From positions 1,488,001 to 1,552,000 of the forward strand of contig NZ_AP027079.1 in the NCBI RefSeq assembly GCF_030295385.1: a stretch of DNA of 64,000 bases, read 5' to 3'. The stretch is from Geothrix oryzae. Its GTDB lineage: Bacteria; Acidobacteriota; Holophagae; Holophagales; Holophagaceae. Shown piece after piece: positions 52,971-60,026 of this stretch; the first letter of the stretch is position 1, and every line of letters begins with the position of its first letter. Made by a program: the position numbers and the translations under genes. The notes under the pieces are model-generated. The model was not told the DNA's origin, ran no database searches, and saw only the letters and a list, made by a program, of their open reading frames with translations.

Positions 52971-53094
52971 GCCTAACGAATGAAGCTAACCGGACCCGCC
53001 TTCGCCGAAGCGCTGAGCGGAGCCGAGGAAGCGAGATGCTGAGAGAGAGCGAAAGGCAATGCAGGCGGGGTCCGAGTTGAGCTAAGGGTTAGAC
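52971..53094 (-). repeat. attC-26
   Basis: 124 bp; C-type arms; right core gttagac. Confidence 0.92.
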
Positions 53095-53111
53095 CGCATG
53101 GTTACTGACAA

Positions 53112-53582
53112 TCAGAGCTTATAGGTCTCGAGAAACTTGCCTACGAGGTTTCCGTCTTCGGTGCCATCAGGTTTGGAGATAGTCCAATCCCAGATTTCTG
53201 CCTCCGCGATTGAAAATCTCTGACCTGCTTTGTACCCAGACACGGTAGAAATTTCGTTCGCGATCAGGCCAGTGATGATGCCGTTCTCGATTTTCTGAAC
53301 TTCCACGAAAGTGATCTCGCGTTTTCCTCGCATGTCAGCCAGTTCGACGGTCACAAAAAAAACATGCTTGGGTGGAAGCCCTTTGAGGTAATTCGCCTTG
53401 GCCGTTGGCCATGTCTTTCTGGCTTGAGCCATGTAAGGCGCCACCGCCTTCAATAGTCTCTGATGCTGGTCCCCAGTGAACCCGACAGGCTTATCTTCTG
53501 GGGCGTTTGGCGCAAGTGTCGACTGGGTGTAAGCAACTGAGGGACAAGCCAGGACGAGGGCCATTAGGAACACTCTAAGCAT
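53112..53582 (-). CDS. Cassette: exported DUF2314-like protein
   Basis: 156 residues. Signal peptide MLRVFLMALVLACPSVAYTQ. The second half matches the DUF2314 pattern: VTVELADMRGKREITFVEVQ, then GIITGLIANEI, GYKAGQRFSIAEAEIWDWTI and NLVGKFLETYKL. DUF2314 proteins are widespread and uncharacterised. Well-formed start with 20 bases to the attC-27 core. Confidence 0.72.
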   Translation of the reverse strand: MLRVFLMALVLACPSVAYTQSTLAPNAPEDKPVGFTGDQHQRLLKAVAPYMAQARKTWPTAKANYLKGLPPKHVFFVTVELADMRGKREITFVEVQKIENGIITGLIANEISTVSGYKAGQRFSIAEAEIWDWTISKPDGTEDGNLVGKFLETYKL

Positions 53583-53602
53583 GCTTTGACTCCTTGGGTG
53601 CG

Positions 53603-53726
53603 GCCTAACGAAAGAAGCTAACCGGCCCCGCCTACACCGAGGCGCGGAACGGAGCCGAGGAAGCGGGACGAAGAGAAGGAACGGAAGACAATGCAGGCGG
53701 GGTCCGAGTTGAGCTAAGGGTTAGGT
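53603..53726 (-). repeat. attC-27
   Basis: 124 bp; C-type arms; right core gttaggt. Confidence 0.92.
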
Positions 53727-53737
53727 GCTTTGATTGA

Positions 53738-54118
53738 TTAGGTTTTCGATTTTCTCGATATTAACTTACCTGTTCGATATTGAAGGACAATCTGCAAGGA
53801 AGCTTGGACTTTCTCTTCTTTGCTGTCGCGTAGCCGCCGGTAATACAACTTCCCCTTTGAGGTTTGGGCGATGACATTTACCTTAGCCTCGGTGTAGGCG
53901 TTGTAATCTGAAATACAAGTGTTTGTAAGTGCAAGTGCGATTGTGCTCGCATCGGAAACCTTGTCGTCAATAGTTGGGACAAGTTCGATGGCATGATCGA
54001 AAAATGAATTCATTGCCCGTGTTGCATCAGCCTCATATTGAATGCGGTGTTCCGCCGATGGCCCAACGCATGAGATGCAGGCGACTACGGAGATTCCATA
54101 GATAGCGGTGATTCTCAT
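53738..54118 (-). CDS. Cassette: putative lipoprotein
   Basis: 126 residues. The start MRITAIYGISVVAC ends in a lipobox-like VVAC, so Cys14 may be lipidated. The remainder is soluble and helical with a basic C-terminus (YRTGKLISRKSKT). GGAG lies upstream of ATG 54118. No family recognised. Confidence 0.58.
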   Translation of the reverse strand: MRITAIYGISVVACISCVGPSAEHRIQYEADATRAMNSFFDHAIELVPTIDDKVSDASTIALALTNTCISDYNAYTEAKVNVIAQTSKGKLYYRRLRDSKEEKVQASLQIVLQYRTGKLISRKSKT

Positions 54119-54151
54119 CGGAGTCCTCCAGTCATTACAAGGGTGTGTAGC

Positions 54152-54275
54152 GCCTAACGAATGAAGCTAAGCGGCCGCGCCTATACCGAGACGATGAGCG
54201 GAGCCGGGATAGCAAAATGCTGAGAGAGAGCGGAAGGCAATGCAGGCGGGGTCCGACTTGAGCGAGGGGTTAGGC
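54152..54275 (-). repeat. attC-28
   Basis: 124 bp; covarying G-type arms. Confidence 0.93.
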
Positions 54276-54315
54276 GTGTCGATACCATCAAATCAGGTAA
54301 GGGTTTTGAGCAAGA

Positions 54316-54756
54316 TCAAGGAAATTCTTGAGTGAGTAACGCTAACGTGGTTTGGTAATCGGACTCAGTTTGACAGTCTTCTGGAATTAGATATTGGGGG
54401 TAACGAACTCCCGCTTCGTATTCCACTGTTAAGCCACCATGTACGGGGACAAGAACCTTCTGCCCGGATGGAAGCTCTTCTAATTGGACAGCAATTCGAT
54501 GCCAACGCTCGGTTTCAATAAAACGGATTCGCCAATGGAAAATAACTTGAGAATTGCTATCATCAGTTTTGAACCTGAGGCCTTTGTCGGAAGCGAACTT
54601 GGAAACTATGGAAAGCCAAGACGGGTTCTTAGGTGAGGACCTTAGAGGCTCGTGTGCCTCTAATGAAGCCTGCTCCAATGAAGCAATAGGGAGAGCCGCC
54701 CAGCCATCTCGTTCGAGATTTGCGAGGAGTGCGGACTGAAGAGTTTGCCAAGCCAT
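54316..54756 (-). CDS. Cassette: hypothetical soluble protein
   Basis: 146 residues, soluble. It begins MAWQTLQSALLANLERDGWA and has a central beta sheet (VIFHWRIRFIETERWHRIAV). Both flanks are unusually long (54 bases upstream, 40 downstream), and GGAG is present before the ATG, so it has its own ribosome site. No family recognised. Confidence 0.58.
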   Translation of the reverse strand: MAWQTLQSALLANLERDGWAALPIASLEQASLEAHEPLRSSPKNPSWLSIVSKFASDKGLRFKTDDSNSQVIFHWRIRFIETERWHRIAVQLEELPSGQKVLVPVHGGLTVEYEAGVRYPQYLIPEDCQTESDYQTTLALLTQEFP

Positions 54757-54810
54757 GTGCGTGACTCCTGGAGAGAAGGAAGGCTGATCGTTGGGCTTTC
54801 GGTCCGTGAC

Positions 54811-54934
54811 GCCTAACGAATGAAGCTAACCGGCCCCGCCTGCACCGAGGCGCTGAGCGGAGCCGAGGAAGCGAGAAGTTGAGAGAGAGCGGAAGGCAAT
54901 GCAGGCGGGGCCCGAGTTGAGCTAAGGGTTAGGC
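54811..54934 (-). repeat. attC-29
   Basis: 124 bp; C-type arms. Confidence 0.93.
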
Positions 54935-54964
54935 TGTAGCCTGATTGCTAAAGTGTGATGCCGA

Positions 54965-55174
54965 CTATGACCGGAAAAGCCGAAGAATAATAACGACAAA
55001 GCAGACTGTGGCAACGAACCAACACATATAAGCAGCGTTGATGGCATCTTGAGTGCTTTTGCCACCAAGCCAGTAGGAGCTTGTTCGCTTGCGCCAGATC
55101 AGAAGGCCGAACCCGCCGGATAAAAGCGTGAGAAGCAGGACTACCCAAAGGCGGGCTTCTTGGGGTTCGTTCAT
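54965..55174 (-). CDS. Cassette: small two-helix membrane protein
   Basis: 69 residues with two membrane helices (LWVVLLLTLLSGGFGLLIW and MCWFVATVCFVVIILRLF) and a basic loop (RKRTSSYWLGGKS). ATG six bases from the attC-30 core. A second open frame overlaps it but lacks these features. Confidence 0.58.
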   Translation of the reverse strand: MNEPQEARLWVVLLLTLLSGGFGLLIWRKRTSSYWLGGKSTQDAINAAYMCWFVATVCFVVIILRLFRS

Positions 55175-55180
55175 CTACGG

Positions 55181-55303
55181 CCTAACGAAAGAAGCTAACC
55201 GGACCCGCCTGCACCGAAGCGACGAGCGAAGCCGAGGAAGCGAGAAGCTGAGAGAGAGAAGAAGGCAATGCAGGCGGGGTCCGGGTTGAGCTAGGGGTTA
55301 GGC
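55181..55303 (-). repeat. attC-30
   Basis: 123 bp; left arm ctaaccgg, right arm ccgggttg. Confidence 0.92.
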
Positions 55304-55315
55304 GCCTAGTGAATG

Positions 55316-55531
55316 TCATTCGATGCTCTTTATCCAAAGAATTGCTGAATCTACATCAATGAGAAAGCGCTGGGCGAACTCGCGAGGCAAAGATTCAGCG
55401 CCCTCCACTCCAGAATCAGGAGTTTCACCCATGGCCTTCTGGTAAGCATGATAAGCAGAGATCCCCTCTCCATTCTTGAGGTACCGTAGCGCCCAAATGG
55501 CTAGTTCTTTGTGTTTCCGTTGGTTCGACAA
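55316..55531 (-). CDS. Cassette: small helical protein
   Basis: 71 residues, soluble and helical (KHKELAIWALRYLKNGEGIS, REFAQRFLIDVDSAILWIKS). No family recognised. 15 bases to the attC-31 core. Confidence 0.55.
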   Translation of the reverse strand: MSNQRKHKELAIWALRYLKNGEGISAYHAYQKAMGETPDSGVEGAESLPREFAQRFLIDVDSAILWIKSIE

Positions 55532-55546
55532 TGTGGCACTCCGTGC

Positions 55547-55670
55547 GCCTAACGAATGAAGCTAACCGGCCCCGCCTGCGCCGAGGCGATGAGCGGAGCC
55601 GAGGAAGCGGGACGAAGAGAAGGAGCGGAGGACAATGCAGGCGGGGTCCGAGTTGAGCTGGGGGTTAGGC
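55547..55670 (-). repeat. attC-31
   Basis: 124 bp; C-type arms; loop carries gacgaagagaaggagcgg in place of the usual gagaga run. Confidence 0.92.
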
Positions 55671-55682
55671 AGCCTAGGAAGA

Positions 55683-55865
55683 TCATTCTTCGGGTAGTTC
55701 TCGTATCGCCCGCTGAATATCTTGTTCAGCGTCGTCGAGTTCTCGCATTGCCCGGCGGATCTGGTATTCACCATTTGCCCCGGAATCGCTGCGGGCTTGC
55801 TGTAGCGCGCGCTTAGCATCGTCTATTGCGTTCAGGGCGTTGCGGAGCTTTGACTTTGATGACAT
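55683..55865 (-). CDS. Cassette: short coiled-coil protein
   Basis: 60 residues, nearly all one amphipathic helix (LRNALNAIDDAKRALQQARS, RRAMRELDDAEQDIQRAI). Heptad spacing suggests a coiled coil. No membrane segment. 17 bases to the attC-32 core. Confidence 0.55.
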   Translation of the reverse strand: MSSKSKLRNALNAIDDAKRALQQARSDSGANGEYQIRRAMRELDDAEQDIQRAIRELPEE

Positions 55866-55882
55866 AGATACCTCGGTGGGCG

Positions 55883-56006
55883 GCCTAACGAGTGGAGCTA
55901 ACCGGACCCGCCTGCGCCGAGGCGCTGAGCGAAGCCGAGAAAGCGGAATGTTGAGAGAGAGAGGAAGGCAATGCAGGCGGGGTCCGAGTTGAGCTGAAGG
56001 TTAGGC
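55883..56006 (-). repeat. attC-32
   Basis: 124 bp; C-type arms. Confidence 0.92.
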
Positions 56007-56020
56007 CAATTGGGTGTGGG

Positions 56021-56554
56021 TCAGGGATATTGCTTATCAGGTTGAAGATGGGCAGATGGACGACCTGAAAGTGTAAAAGAATTTCCATAAATACAGCTAT
56101 AATTTAATATAAATTCAATTGATTTAAGTTTCGTGTTAAAAACTATTGTGTCGAAATTTTCAACAGATCGAATATCTAGCAATTGATTTTCTTTACCTGG
56201 GGCTAAAATGCTGTCTGTATCGAATAGGCCGTAAGCATGGTCAATTTTTGTACTGCCTTCGAACAGGTAATTGTATAATTTATGTAATGATGGAATGCTA
56301 TGCAAGTCTATTGTTTCATCATTAAATTTGGCAGATAGTTTGTTGAGATTTGCAGGCCCCAATCCAAAATTATGAATCACGATTCGGAATATAGTGTCTT
56401 CCGTTCTGTGAAAGGCGAAGCCAACAAAGGGTCGAACAGATAGTTGATTATGTTTTCTTGTAAGGTAACCTTGCCAAACAGATGTACCAAATGCGCTCAG
56501 AGCAATAACAGCTGATGCAAGAGCAATGTAATCCGTTGCAGTTAGGTTTGGCAT
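56021..56554 (-). CDS. Cassette: single-pass membrane protein, very AT-rich
   Basis: 177 residues. One N-terminal helix (YIALASAVIALSAFGTSVW) followed by RKHNQLSVRPFVGF and a soluble domain (FRIVIHNFGLGPANLNKLSA). The 'NxLSVRPxV' start after a single helix is a common layout in uncharacterised bacterial proteins. Its coding sequence is among the most AT-rich of the array, a sign of a foreign source. Confidence 0.62.
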   Translation of the reverse strand: MPNLTATDYIALASAVIALSAFGTSVWQGYLTRKHNQLSVRPFVGFAFHRTEDTIFRIVIHNFGLGPANLNKLSAKFNDETIDLHSIPSLHKLYNYLFEGSTKIDHAYGLFDTDSILAPGKENQLLDIRSVENFDTIVFNTKLKSIEFILNYSCIYGNSFTLSGRPSAHLQPDKQYP

Positions 56555-56577
56555 TGCTACCTCTTGGTTGGTCTGGG

Positions 56578-56701
56578 GCCTAACGAATGAAGCTAACCGG
56601 ACCCGCCTGCACCGAGGTAATGAGCGGAGCCGAGGAAGCGAGAAGTTGAGAGAGAACGAAAGACAATGCAGGCGGGGTCCGAGTTGAGCTGAAGGTTAGG
56701 C
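56578..56701 (-). repeat. attC-33
   Basis: 124 bp; C-type arms. Confidence 0.92.
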
Positions 56702-56721
56702 CGCTGCAGGTGGGAATTGAA

Positions 56722-57123
56722 CTATTTTTGCACGATTGGATCACTGGTCTTTTCTAGCTTCCACGCGAATATTCTCAGAGTTCCCGAAGGTTCTAACTCC
56801 GCTTCTGGCAACACAGGAAGATTTGTAGGCATAATGTGAATTTCAATCTTGAAATCGAGACTTCCAGGAATATGGCTTTCGAATTGCCATTTTGAAAATA
56901 CTCGTTGAGCGAATTTAAGATCGCGTTCGATGTTATTTGAATTGCTGAGTCTTATGCCTGTGACTAGGCCAGATTCGTCAATATCCAATGAAGAAACGAA
57001 ACAATAATTCTCATTGGCAACTCGATAAATAGGAGGAACCACCGGAATCGTGGCTTTTTTAAGAGCTTGTGCAAACGATGGCATCGAAAGCAGAAGAGCT
57101 AGAAGGAAGAGTTTGATCTTCAT
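56722..57123 (-). CDS. Cassette: exported protein with TonB-C-like segment
   Basis: 133 residues from ATG 57123 (57132 is an alternative). Signal peptide MKIKLFLLALLLSMPSFAQA. The stretch CFVSSLDIDESGLVTGIRLS ... FAQRVFSKWQFES recalls the C-terminal domain of TonB-type energy transducers, but the match is short. AT-rich. Confidence 0.58.
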   Translation of the reverse strand: MKIKLFLLALLLSMPSFAQALKKATIPVVPPIYRVANENYCFVSSLDIDESGLVTGIRLSNSNNIERDLKFAQRVFSKWQFESHIPGSLDFKIEIHIMPTNLPVLPEAELEPSGTLRIFAWKLEKTSDPIVQK

Positions 57124-57145
57124 GTTTAGCACCTTCAGAGAAGCG

Positions 57146-57269
57146 GCCTAACGAATGAAGCTAAGCGGCCCCGCCTGCATCGAGGCGATGGGCGGAGCTG
57201 AGATAGCTAAATGCTGAGAGAGAGCGGAAGACAATGCAGGCGGGGTCCGACTTGAGCGGAGGGTTAGGC
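57146..57269 (-). repeat. attC-34
   Basis: 124 bp; covarying G-type arms. Confidence 0.93.
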
Positions 57270-57650
57270 TGCAGACGGTTCATTGGAATCCCTGCGCCTG
57301 GGGAAGAAACCAACTGCGAAGAGCAAAGTATGACCAAGTGTGACGAGAATGATGGTGCCCCATTGGATTGGTGCTATCACATACTGCAAGCCATACATTT
57401 CTAGGGCGAAGTCTGCCAGGGTTGCGCCTGCAACTAGCCCTAGATATTCGTTCCGAGACGGCGGGCGTTTCTCCCTGCGAAGAAAAAAGGCGTTGATGAG
57501 AAGAACCGAGCCAACGATGACCAGGATGTTGCTCATTGAAGGTGGTGTGATCTCTAGAGTTTGAATGACAAGCCCAACAATAAACATAAGAACGAAGTAC
57601 AAAACAGCGAAGAGGCCGATGTATCTTAAGGTCAAGAAGCGCTTGTTCAC
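57264..57650 (-). CDS. Cassette: four-helix membrane protein, ABZJ_00895-like
   Basis: 128 residues with four membrane helices. The inter-helix loop FLRREKRPPSRNEYLGLVAG is like the 'F.R..gR.pt..E' loop of the ABZJ_00895 family, known from many cassette arrays and chromosomes and uncharacterised. The TAA stop is the attC-34 core; the ATG is eight bases from the attC-35 core. Confidence 0.62.
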   Translation of the reverse strand: MNKRFLTLRYIGLFAVLYFVLMFIVGLVIQTLEITPPSMSNILVIVGSVLLINAFFLRREKRPPSRNEYLGLVAGATLADFALEMYGLQYVIAPIQWGTIILVTLGHTLLFAVGFFPRRRDSNEPSAA

Positions 57651-57658
57651 GATGAGTG

Positions 57659-57782
57659 GCCTAACGAATGGGGCTAACCGGCCCCACCTGCGCCGAGGCG
57701 ACGAGCGGAGCCGAGGAAGCGAGAAGCTGAGAGAGAGCGGAGGAAAATGCAGGCGGGGTCCGAGTTGAGCTAAGGGTTAGGC
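57659..57782 (-). repeat. attC-35
   Basis: 124 bp; C-type arms; left end reads gcctaacgaatgggg. Confidence 0.93.
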
Positions 57783-58021
57783 GGCTCGCTGAATACGCCG
57801 AGTTTGACAGCCGTAATGATCATTGAGAATCCAAGAACAAACACGGTGAGGAGCGAAAGCCAATCCTTGCGATTGAAATAGAAGGGCCAAAATATGGTTT
57901 CCCATCGAATGGAAAACCATCCGAAGCCCAGTCGCTTCTTGAATCGAATGTCGACCCAAGTCCAGCCCACGATGACAGTGAGAAGGCCGACCAGCATGAG
58001 AGGTTGAGCGAGGGGATGCAT
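57770..58021 (-). CDS. Cassette: small membrane protein
   Basis: 83 residues with two membrane helices (PLMLVGLLTVIVGWTWV and WLSLLTVFVLGFSMIITAV). Its last four residues and stop lie inside attC-35. The ATG is only three bases from the attC-36 core. No family recognised. Confidence 0.58.
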   Translation of the reverse strand: MHPLAQPLMLVGLLTVIVGWTWVDIRFKKRLGFGWFSIRWETIFWPFYFNRKDWLSLLTVFVLGFSMIITAVKLGVFSEPPNP

Positions 58022-58024
58022 GGC

Positions 58025-58148
58025 GCCTAACGAATGAAGCTAACCGGACCCGCCTGCGCCGAGGCGACAAACGGAGCCGAGGAAGCGGGAAGCTGAAAGA
58101 GAGCGGAAGGCGATGCAGGCGGGGTCCGAGTTGAGCGGAGGGTTAGGC
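58025..58148 (-). repeat. attC-36
   Basis: 124 bp; C-type arms. Confidence 0.93.
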
Positions 58149-58488
58149 AGGCGTATTCGGAGCTAATGACTCGGAAAGCTCTGTGGTTGTCATAGAGGTT
58201 AGTGGCGACCCAGAGTGAGATGAGAATCAACCACACAACTGAAAGAAGTAGCTTGTCGGAGGCGGCTCGTTTTCTGAAGAGGATGAAGTAAAGAGCAACA
58301 AGATCGAGAATTGCGATTACCGCATTAAATGGAATCAGAATGAGTAACCAGTAGAACGCATCCCCTGGCCCGCCTGGTTGCCCTTCAGTGCCCGGCTTGA
58401 CCCAAAGGGAAGAGGCTAGCCAGAGGTATAGAGGAATTCCCGCGATGTTGACCGCAATCCAGATCCAACGCTTTGCGGGGAGTTTCAT
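58027..58488 (-). CDS. Cassette: three-helix membrane protein with attC-encoded tail
   Basis: 153 residues. Three membrane helices (WIWIAVNIAGIPLYLWLA, FYWLLILIPFNAVIAILDLV, LLLSVVWLILISLWVA). Residues from about 114 onward (LRSTRTPPASPSA...) are translated from attC-36. ATG six bases from attC-37. Confidence 0.58.
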   Translation of the reverse strand: MKLPAKRWIWIAVNIAGIPLYLWLASSLWVKPGTEGQPGGPGDAFYWLLILIPFNAVIAILDLVALYFILFRKRAASDKLLLSVVWLILISLWVATNLYDNHRAFRVISSEYACLTLRSTRTPPASPSALFQLPASSAPFVASAQAGPVSFIR

Positions 58489-58494
58489 CAGACT

Positions 58495-58618
58495 GCCTAA
58501 CGAATGAAGCTAAGCGGCCACGCCTGCACCGAGACGATGAGTGGAGCCGAGATAGCAAAATGTTGAGAGAGAGCAAAAGGCAATGCAGGCGGGGTCCGAC
58601 TTGAGCGAGAGGTTAGGC
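58495..58618 (-). repeat. attC-37 (nearest the attI-like end)
   Basis: 124 bp; covarying G-type arms. Confidence 0.93.
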
Positions 58619-58620
58619 AT

Positions 58621-58842
58621 TCACGCTTGCTGATCATGATTTTGGTCCTTGAAGTGCCACCAGACCGCAATTGCCAGGCCAGCGATGATGATTAGCCCAA
58701 AGGCGTACGAGCCAACCGTTTTGTTGGGAATGACCGCATAGGCGATTCCACCAAGGATTGCGGATGGAATGAGGACGAGAACCGATTTCCCAGGTGTGGA
58801 TGAAGCCACAAAATCTATCAGGAAGGCCACGAGGTCCCACAT
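58621..58842 (-). CDS. First cassette: two-helix membrane protein, paralogue of 48297-48521
   Basis: 73 residues: MWDLVAFLIDFVASSTPGKS, then ILGGIAYAVIPNKTVGSYAF and a His/Asp-rich tail (FKDQNHDQQA). It aligns over its length with the cassette protein at 48297. ATG 58842 has GGAGG 8 bases upstream, so it has its own ribosome site. It lies next to the attI-like boundary and would be the most recent insertion. Confidence 0.65.
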   Translation of the reverse strand: MWDLVAFLIDFVASSTPGKSVLVLIPSAILGGIAYAVIPNKTVGSYAFGLIIIAGLAIAVWWHFKDQNHDQQA

Positions 58843-58867
58843 AGGTTTTGGCCTCCGATCGTTGAAT

Positions 58868-58930
58868 GCCTAACTTTAAATTGGACGGTGGGGACGAAGG
58901 GATTCGTAGTTCACCTAATCCGGTTTGAGA
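58868..58930 (-). other. attI-like boundary of the cassette array
   Basis: On the minus strand the flank reads ...gtccaatttaaaGTTAGGC and then the first cassette. The last core is gttaggc, but upstream of it there is no attC arm or stem; the AT-rich aatttaaa before the core is like attI sites (attI1 ends aaaacaaagttaggc). A second core-like word, attaggtg, is at 58911-58918. The flank to 59084 has no gene. Confidence 0.5.
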
Positions 58931-59084
58931 GGGGCGTAAGTGCTGATTTTACCGTGGGGCTGCTGGCTGGGGCGATTTGAATGGGCAGACCGGAAATGGG
59001 CGGATGGCGGCGGTTTCAGTCACTGAGACCGATCGAATTGGAGGCAGGCCTCCCTTGGAGGGTGGACTCCGTTCGCGGGGGGGT

Positions 59085-59936
59085 TTAACGCCGTTTGGGT
59101 GCGGGCAGGGCGGCGTAGCGTTCGGCTTGGCGCAGGTTCTCGGTGAGGACGGGGTCGCCGGGGCGGAGGGCGAGGGCGGCGCGGAAGTCATCGCGGCTCT
59201 CGGGGTAGCGCTTCAGCTCGAAGCGGGCACGGCCGCGGTTGAAGAGGGCTTCGAGCTGGTTGGGCTCCAGGGCCAGGGCCCTGTCCAGGGCCTCGCAGGC
59301 CTCGGCCCAGGCCTTCTTTTCGTTGAGGCAGCGGCCCAGGTTGTTCCAGGCGTGGGCGATCGCCGGGTCCTTCGCCACGGCCGCGCGGAGGATCGGCTCG
59401 GCCTCGGCTAGGCGGTCCTGGCGCGCCAGGGCCTCGCCTTTCCAGGCCTGGCCCATGGCGTCCCCCGGGCGGGCCTCGAGCAGCGCATCGGCGCAGGTTT
59501 GGAGGGTGGTCCAGTCCTGGGCCAGGCGGGCCTCGGCACAGGCGTTGGGAAAGCCGTCGGGATAGCCGAGGCGGCCGTTCTCGGCATGGGCGGCCGCGGC
59601 GTCCCCATGGCGCCCCAACTGGCTCAGGGCCTGGGCGCGGTAGAGGCGGTAGGTGGCCAGGCGGGGGCCGGATTTGGCTTCCAGCTGAGGCTGCAGGGCC
59701 TCGCAGACCGCCGCGAGCCGCTCCCAGCGCCGGCTCCGGTTGAGGGCCTGGATCCACAGCTCGTAGTGGGCGCCCCGGGTGGCGGGCGACACCGTCTCGA
59801 ACCAATCCGCGAGGCCGCCCCAGTCCTTGGCCCGGGCCAGGGCCTCCGCCGGGGCGGGCAGGGGGGCGGCCAAGCCCTGGGATTGGACCTGGGACTGGAC
59901 CTGGGCGACAGGAAACAGGAGGAGCAGAGGGATCAT
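59085..59936 (-). CDS. Exported TPR-repeat protein
   Basis: 283 residues with a signal peptide (MIPLLLLFPVAQVQS) and a small QVQS duplication. About five or six tetratricopeptide units follow, the clearest being AIAHAWNNLGRCLNEKKAWA, EACEALDRALALEPNQLEAL and YPESRDDFRAALALRPGDPV. TPRs mediate protein contacts; the partner is unknown. This backbone gene occupies the place where an integrase gene would be expected. Confidence 0.85.
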   Translation of the reverse strand: MIPLLLLFPVAQVQSQVQSQGLAAPLPAPAEALARAKDWGGLADWFETVSPATRGAHYELWIQALNRSRRWERLAAVCEALQPQLEAKSGPRLATYRLYRAQALSQLGRHGDAAAAHAENGRLGYPDGFPNACAEARLAQDWTTLQTCADALLEARPGDAMGQAWKGEALARQDRLAEAEPILRAAVAKDPAIAHAWNNLGRCLNEKKAWAEACEALDRALALEPNQLEALFNRGRARFELKRYPESRDDFRAALALRPGDPVLTENLRQAERYAALPAPKRR

Positions 59937-59975
59937 GGGGCGTCCGGATGGGGCGGGAGAGAATGCTCCAAACCT

Positions 59976-60012
59976 CCCGAGAAAGGGGCGGCATTGCCGC
60001 CCCTTTCTCGGG
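59976..60012 (-). terminator. Terminator hairpin after the flotillin gene
   Basis: Perfect 17-bp stem (cccgagaaaggggcggc) with loop att, 15 bases past the flotillin stop and upstream of the TPR gene. Confidence 0.85.
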
Positions 60013-60026
60013 TCGTCGAAGTCGGG

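Larger units (their letters stand above)
39968..58874 (-). mobile_element. Integron gene-cassette array without integrase (CALIN), 37 attC sites
   Basis: Thirty-seven attC-like sites, mostly 123-124 bp, alternate with short ORFs that all run leftward. Each site has outer cores gcctaac and gttaggc, inner arms (ctaaccgg or ctaagcgg with ccgagttg or ccgacttg), a GC-rich stem and a variable loop of about 60 bases. Each ORF starts beside the core to its right and ends beside the core to its left, the order expected for cassettes inserted from an attI at the right end. No integrase is encoded in the window. Cassette DNA is clearly AT-richer than the flanks. Confidence 0.95.

Noticed and set aside
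39968-58874. CRISPR array or transposon repeats
   Set aside because: Repeats are 124 bp imperfect palindromes with gcctaac/gttaggc cores separated by coding DNA of very different lengths; no cas or transposase genes are present. They fit attC.
58875-59084. Integrase gene at the array end
   Set aside because: No ORF of useful length on either strand; no Arg-His-Arg-Tyr recombinase motif seen anywhere in the window.
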